A stretch of DNA of 64,000 nucleotides from assembly GCA_963932465.1 (NCBI GenBank), contig OZ010786.1, positions 532,955,073-533,019,072 on the forward strand. Direction: 5' to 3'. The notes below the pieces were generated by a model. The model had not been told where the DNA came from. It saw only the letters and a list, made by a program, of their open reading frames with translations, and ran no database searches. Shown here piece after piece: positions 57,966-64,000 of this stretch (the first letter of the stretch is position 1; every line of letters starts with the position of its first letter). This stretch comes from Maratus speciosus (lineage: Eukaryota > Arthropoda > Arachnida > Araneae > Salticidae). Made by a program: the position numbers and the translations under genes.

Positions 57966-58099
57966 ACGATTTTTGTTTTATTTTCTCGATTTTTTTTTAT
58001 AGTTTAAGTAAATAATTTATTAATATTGTTTTACGAAATTTTATATTTAGATGTAATTTAATAGATCGCAGTTTGTAAAAAAAGTTGCAGAAAATGTTG

Positions 58100-58210
58100 C
58101 TAAAGGTGGCACAATGACAGCGAATTTTGTTCAATTTTCGATACGGGCGCGGAGGCAGTTTAGAGGGGAAAAATACCTAATCACCCAATCGCCCGCGTGT
58201 TTAATTTGCA
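58100..58210. other. Local GC-rich, CpG-containing patch
   Basis: CGATACGGGCGCGGAGGCAG and CCCAATCGCCCGCGTG stand out from the AT-rich surroundings. No gene or repeat family recognised. Confidence 0.35.
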
Positions 58211-59420
58211 TATTTATCATAAGTAAAATTTTGCACGTTTTTTGATATAGTATTGATAGTATGCATGTTGATTAGACTTCATTACGATTTTCATTCCTTC
58301 CCATGGTTTAGAATCATTTTCTGACGAAATACCTATACTATAAAAAATAAATAAAAAACAAATCGATTAACTACTCATTTCTTGATTTAAAAATGCATAA
58401 TTAAAAAAAAATGAGCTTTTTGAATTATTAACGTGCATGCGATAGAAGAAGGATTTGAAAAAAAAAACCCATCTTACTAGTTAATCCGGACTTTCAAAAG
58501 TTGTTTCACATTGTTCCAAAAACCACATGGAATACAATATATTTGATATGGTAATTATGGTATTAAAAATTACAATAAAATTATTCGTAGCTACGTGTTC
58601 GTAGCTACGTACGCTTATCCGTGTGATAGTTATGTTTCCCAATTAGCCATATTTTTGTATTTTACATTTATTTTCTTTTTGAAATAGGACGCAGGCGAAT
58701 AATGAATGGAAGTCGATTTTCTACAATTTGTCGCTAGTTCTTATTCTTGTCACGTTCCATATTTTTGAAATTGTACATTATGCTACTTGATTTACGTATA
58801 TCATGTTTAAAATATTATTTTTATAATGCAGGTATACCGTTCATTGGTGAAATTTAAAATAATCTGCTATTTCTATGTCATATATATTTCCGTCACACTT
58901 TAACAATTTAATATATGTGTCTTACGCATCAACATCTTGAAGGGATTACAAGAAATGCTGAAAGTCTCATAAGCTTACTATAAACTATACTTTTAGAAAA
59001 TGTGTAATATCTGATTTTTTTTCCCCCTTACCGAAACGTAATTTATGAAAAAAAATCTTTAAATTAAAAACATGAAATTTTATCTTATCGGTGCGATAGA
59101 TGATTTAAATTATTAAAATGTCAGTCATGATCATAAACAAAGTAAAATGATTGATGATCTAAACATAAAAATTCAAATTTTACGCTTCAGAAAATCCCAA
59201 AATTTAGAAATTTAGAAATATAGTTTGATTTACTTATATTTTTCTTCTGATGAATGATTCAGAACTAAGACTTCTGATTCTCTAAACAACTAAAAACATT
59301 CATCAAAAATGTATCATTGGTATCCACGTTTATGTTAATTTTCCAAAATAAAATTCTTTTGTTGTCGTTGTTGTTTTTTATACAGGTTTTAAAAGTTTTC
59401 TGAGCCGATAATGATAAAAT

Positions 59421-59496
<76 letters not shown>

Positions 59497-60789
59497 CATA
59501 TGCTGTTGTGTTTTACATTTCTTCGTAATAACATAGCAGAAAAGTTATATTTTATGCTTATTGGCTAAACTTTTTTATCCATATGTTTAAATATAAAGAA
59601 TAAATAGACAGTTAAATGTCTATTAAGATTTTTAAAAGTTAAAAGCTACATTAACAGCATACATTATCAGCTAAAAAAGTTCATATTTACTAGCTACTTT
59701 ATTAGCTATAATATTAGTGACATTTTATGGAATGTTAAAGTCATTAACCTTTAAAATTATTACTCATAAATTATTTAATGATTTATTTAAAATAGATTTT
59801 AATCTATCCCCACCTTCAATACAATTAATCAAACGTAAGGCGACAAATAAAATTAACTTTTCTCTTTAGACAGTGTGACATGGGTATAAAGTACGTTTCT
59901 GATGAGCTGTTGTTTCTCTTTCTTTTTGCTATTCGAAACAAATTACGCATGATCTCCTGAAAATTATATTTATTTCTCAAGTTTGTATTATTCTCAATAA
60001 ATAGACCGAAATATATTACAGGAATCGTATTTTTTTCGTCTGCCAATTTTTCTTATTATTAATCTTCGTCTTATTTATTATTTTCTTTTAAAATAAATTC
60101 AAACAGTTAAATTAGTTGGAACTTATTATTCCAAAACGACGGTACTCAAATCTAAGAATCTTACGCAATCTGTGTTATTTACCCCCACATAATCTGTTAG
60201 TTTTATCAAATAATTATCTAACAATCATAAATCTAATGATATTTTAATCTGTGAAAATACGCACCTAATTTAATTTGGTTTCTCATTTGAAAATTTTTCT
60301 TAAACGTACAAAATAAAAAAAAAATAAATCTGAAATTAAAATATTAAGTTGTTTTTATTTCCATCAATTAAATTTGTCAATATTTCAATCAAGATCATGC
60401 AGGAAATAAAGTTATTGATTTTCAGAGAATTAAAGTTTCCTTTCCACGCTTCAGAAAAATAAGTAAAATTAGTAATATATTCCGAGCAATTTTAGTTTTT
60501 TCTTCTGATGGATGATCCAAATGAAAAACCTTATTGCTGGAATAGTGTGGAAACTTTCTATCGTAATTACGTCATTCATATAATCGTTCTTCTTATTTTT
60601 CCAGAAAACTTTAACGTATAAAAATTATGTTTCATGATGTTGAAAGATTATTTCTGTGATTTAATTGATTAAATTCGATTCATTTCTTGTCATATTAAAA
60701 TATTTCGAAATTCATTTACAAAAGTAATAAACAGAATTGACACGACATTTTTAACAGGTAATTTTACTATCATTATATTCATTATTATA

Positions 60790-63275
60790 TATGTTATATT
60801 ATTAATTCTTCCTTCGTAATATTTCCTTGTTACATGCTAAATTAACGGCGTATTCACTATTTTCTTATTCTTTAAAAATATGTATCATTAATCCTATTAA
60901 ATTATCCTTAAATCCAATTTTTCCGGATCCTTTACTATAATACTTCCAATGGCGCGACGTAGGCTTTACGCCTGTTCTTTATTCTTGCATTGGCCCGAAC
61001 GTACGCGGCGCCATGATTTTCTATTTCTACGCGTTGCCACAAAAAGCAGATTCACAGGACGTTCCTCATAGTTTTCGAGAGATTGTTTCGAGCTTTTAAT
61101 TATCAACAGCTCCCTAGAAGGTCGTTCTAAGACATAACTCATTCTAAATTTATATTAAGATTATGCAGTGAAGTCATTTATTTCCTAGACCGGAACACCT
61201 TATCAAAATATGGTGAATTGTTTTGACGATGTTTGACTAATAAAAACATGGAGATTTAATTCGCCTCGATCTTTCATCAGGGAGAAATACTCAACGATTC
61301 AATTTATTGTCTTTTCTCAAGCCGCTCCACTACTTGCACCAATACCTAACATACTACTAAAAAAGCCACCAGGCTTATGGTATTGCTACATTAATTTATG
61401 GCAGGACAGACGACTTAATGTCATTCTCTTTTAAATAATAAAAGCCACTTTACTCTACTTACTACTTTTATATAATACTACAATAAGATACTACAATAAA
61501 GCCTGCACAGTACAACAGTAATTTTGTTTTTACATATGGCCTTATTTAATACATATTTCCTAATATCGTTATGCTTTAACAATTATCTTACATAACTTAT
61601 ATTGTAGTGATAAAACATACATATCAATGATTTAAAGAATGATATTTTAGCAATATAGTTACAGAAACAAATGTCTGTCTACATATATGGATATATTTAT
61701 AGAGACATGTTTATATATATATGGTGCGTAGGAAAATCTCTTTATCGAGAAATAACTCTTGAACACATAAAGCTAGAATTCTGGAACATGCTTCTGCCTA
61801 TCTTAAATACATGAATCCACAACAACCATAATAGAAGTATGGCATAAATAGCTGGTGGTTAAATAGGCAATTTTGTTGAACCCATGTCTGAAAAATGGAA
61901 CAATAACAACAACAAAATTAAGATAGTGAAAGATATAGGAAAAATATATAGAAAATACAGCATCTAACACTTTAAGTACGGTAAATTGCATATAAAAAAT
62001 AATATCAAGTTAAATATGCTGAATGTTTCCAAATTCGGGAACAATAAACATGCTGCCGCAAGCATATATGAATGACACATATATCATATTTAACTTGGTT
62101 TCATTACATTAATGTATTGTGCATTTTTAAAATTTGCATTTTAATTATTAAATATTTATTTACAAAAATTCTATAAGTGATTGCTGACGTAATTAAGGAG
62201 GTAATTACTTATCAGAATTGGTTATAAAGTTTTTTGTTAAATCCATCCTAACATGTATAACGTTTTTCATACTAAATAGGAGACAATTTACAATTTTATA
62301 ATTGTATATTTTTTCGCTGTATTCCTACTTTTCCAAACAGTGTCAGGAACCTCTATATTGCACCACAAGGGACGCTGCAAGCATTCGTCCAAGATAGTCA
62401 GCTTACTAAAAGAATATTTCTTCCTTAATACTAATTCTATCTCAATTTCCTGAAATTTTGATGAATAGAATTTTAGAAGCACATTGCTTTTACAAAAAAC
62501 AAAAACAACCTAACAAACAAACAGAAAACGCTTTTTTTTTTACTGTATCAAATGTAATCAAATGAATTTTACAGTTAAGGTCATAGCATTTCACAAATAT
62601 GCACATCCAGAGACCTATGTTGTATACAATTTGCATTAAAAAATTAGAAGAACAATTATTACTTCTGAATATAGGGTTATTTTCGAAGGAAGTAAATAAA
62701 AGCAGTAAACTAATCAAGTTATCGCCACGATAAAGAGGAAATCTAAATTGCACATCTTGTGAAACTGTATATTATACAACTTCATTTGCGTATATCATTA
62801 TAAAAATGAATATTATACTTATATATATATATATATAATTTCAAGCTTCATCAATTTCGTTAATGCTTCTTACGCGTTTTGTTGAACGGACAACAGGAAA
62901 TGCTGAATCTCTCATAACTCTGACATCTCTCTTACCATAAACCATACTTAGAAAATGTATACAATTTAAAATAAATGTTTTTGTGAAATAAACTTTATAA
63001 AAATCAAGAAATAAAATAAAAATATTTTTTCTCATTGCTATGATGCAGAGTAGAAATTATTATATGTTTCAGTCATGGTCATACACGAAAAAAAAAATTC
63101 ATTAATAATCTAAATATCACAAACCCAACTGTAGGCCTCAAAAAATCCCAAAATTTAGAAATATATTTCGATTTACTTTTTTTTTCTTCTGATGAATGAT
63201 TCAGACGTAAGACTTAAATTTTTCTAAAAAACTAAAAATGTGCATCGTAAATATATCAATCCTTTCCAAAACCAC

Positions 63276-63306
<31 letters not shown>

Positions 63307-63960
63307 CAAAGGAAACTATTCTTTTATTTTTATTTATTTAGTTACTTATTTAACCTTTTTTTGCAAATTTTTAAAATATTTATTAGCCGAAATTGAGAAA
63401 ATTCTTTAAAAATTTTGACATATTATATATATATATATATTTATTTAACTATTACTGGATGTACTCCAGCACAGAAGAAAAATTTTACGCTTATTGTTTA
63501 ACCGTTTATTTTCATATATTGAAATATAAAGACTAAATTCTACTTTAAAATATTAAAAATAAATATAATTATTTTTTAGCTACGTTATTGGAGACAATTT
63601 AGGCCATGTTAAGTAATTTAAAGTTAAAATCTTCACTCATAAATTATTTAATGATTTGTTTAAAATAAATTTTAATATATTTCTACATTTAATAGAATTA
63701 ATCAAAAATAAGGTGACAAATAAAATTATTTTTCCTAATAGACATTGTCACCTGGGACCTAGTGTACGTTTCTGGTGAATTCTATTTTTGATATTGCTGT
63801 TCGAAGTAAAATTACGTATAATCACCTGAAAATTATATTTATATTTTAACTTTGTGTTATGTTCAGTAAATAGACTGTAAAATATTACAGGATTAGTATT
63901 ACTTTCATGAACCAACTTTTCTGAATATTAATCTTCGTCTTTTTTATTGTTTCTTTTCTA
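60790..63960 (+). repeat. Segmental duplication, copy 2 (partner 57.17-60.06 kb)
   Basis: Anchors listed for copy 1. The middle (61.69-62.72 kb) matches 42.3-43.7 kb rather than copy 1, so the block is a mosaic of two duplicated segments. A CpG-rich patch (ACGTACGCGGCGCCATG) is at about 60990-61015. A further partial copy at about 60380-60560 carries CACGCTTCAGAAAAATAAGT and TTCTTCTGATGGATGATCC. Confidence 0.58.
62841..62960 (-). other. Candidate short coding-like segment with dibasic sites (unproven)
   Basis: The minus strand reads MVYGKRDVRVMRDSAFPVVR then STKRVRSINEIDEA and a stop at 62841. Composition here is unlike the AT-driven frames around it, and KR pairs bracket a short peptide. 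An acceptor-like TTTTCTAAG precedes it. The homologous segment at 58905-58990 is in part alignable (MRLSAFLVIPSRC) but has a stop, so coding function is doubtful. I do not recognise a family. Confidence 0.2.
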
Positions 63961-64000
63961 ATTATTAAAAAAGTTCAGTAAGATGAAATCTTTTAATTTA

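Larger units (their letters stand above)
57165..60060 (+). repeat. Segmental duplication, copy 1 (partner 60.79-63.96 kb)
   Basis: Anchors: AACCTTCCTTCGCGATATTT (57177) with AATTCTTCCTTCGTAATATT; TCTAAATTTATATCATGATT (57336) with 61142; AGAAATGCTGAAAGTCTCAT (58950) with 62897; CAGTCATGATCATAAACAAA (59122) with 63071; TCTGATGAATGATTCAGA (59245) with 63188; and ACTCATAAATTATTTAATGA with 63632. The part from 59.1 kb is also present at 31.7 kb. Contains the (TA)n tract 59423-59487. Confidence 0.6.

Noticed and set aside
59423..59487. 89-codon frame encoding alternating Tyr-Ile
   Set aside because: Translation of a (TA)n microsatellite.
59825..60046. 73-codon minus-strand frame that also aligns in frame with 63.7-63.9 kb for about 50 codons
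   Set aside because: The partner copy hits a stop and the third copy at 32.4 kb is not coding; similarity is explained by nucleotide-level duplication.

Overview
The window is AT-rich eukaryotic nuclear DNA with no recognisable host protein-coding gene. It is a gene-poor stretch (intergenic or intronic) built from decayed transposons, foldback elements, tandem repeats, microsatellites and old segmental duplications. The transposon mix points to an arthropod, and I favour an arachnid, most likely a spider: a KRBA2/SCAND3-type integrase element with a PHD finger, Tc1/mariner and pogo/Tigger relics, piggyBac and hAT miniature elements, Penelope-like traces and tRNA-derived SINEs. That assignment is inference; no host gene or organellar marker confirms it. 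No prokaryotic, viral or CRISPR feature was seen.

Layout. 0.3-2.6 kb: broken integrase element on the minus strand, followed by an inverted-repeat-rich flank. 3.0-3.6 kb: tRNA-like modules inside ~277 bp tandem units. 6.1-7.7 kb: dead Tc1/Tc3-like element with TA target duplication. 9.8-10.4 kb: hAT-type miniature element with 8-bp target duplication. 12.5-13.7 kb: pogo-like relic with a C-terminal zinc-finger remnant. 15.2-15.6 kb: inverted arms plus a hammerhead-like motif. 16.1-16.5 kb: transposase N-terminus. 18.2-19.0 kb: piggyBac-type element with TTAA. 19.1-19.6 kb: two head-to-head mariner 3' ends. 20.2-23.8 kb: ~115 bp near-identical inverted arms enclosing a 7-unit ~327 bp satellite whose units carry a GCCGCCAT/ATGGCGG dyad. 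26.4-27.8 kb: diverged repeats. 28.4-28.9 kb: 67 bp tandem repeat ahead of a short Tigger-like N-terminus. 29.3-31.1 kb: mariner/IS630 element with very long terminal inverted repeats and a full-length transposase frame carrying three stops.

33.8-41.3 kb and 44.35-49.1 kb are diverged direct copies of one segment. Their length difference is largely explained by insertions: a pogo-like element, and a Tigger relic itself interrupted by a second TA-flanked element, in the first copy; a TIR element hosting a SINE and a foldback in the second. 49.4-50.0 kb repeats the tRNA-like units of 3 kb. 50.1-52.5 kb holds a 587 bp TIR element, an internally deleted mariner and a 237 bp x4 tandem array with a palindromic MITE in the third unit; the other units are natural empty sites. 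54.2-54.9 kb copies 14.4-15.0 kb around a strongly conserved block. 55.1-57.2 kb has a palindromic MITE and another pogo-like relic. 57.2-60.1 kb and 60.8-64.0 kb are a second duplicated pair.

I did not find a coherent undescribed gene system. The best leads are structural: the tRNA-like tandem unit, the dyad satellite inside inverted arms, a family of pogo-like relics whose end motif recurs internally, insertion dating through paralogous empty sites, and one conserved non-coding block.
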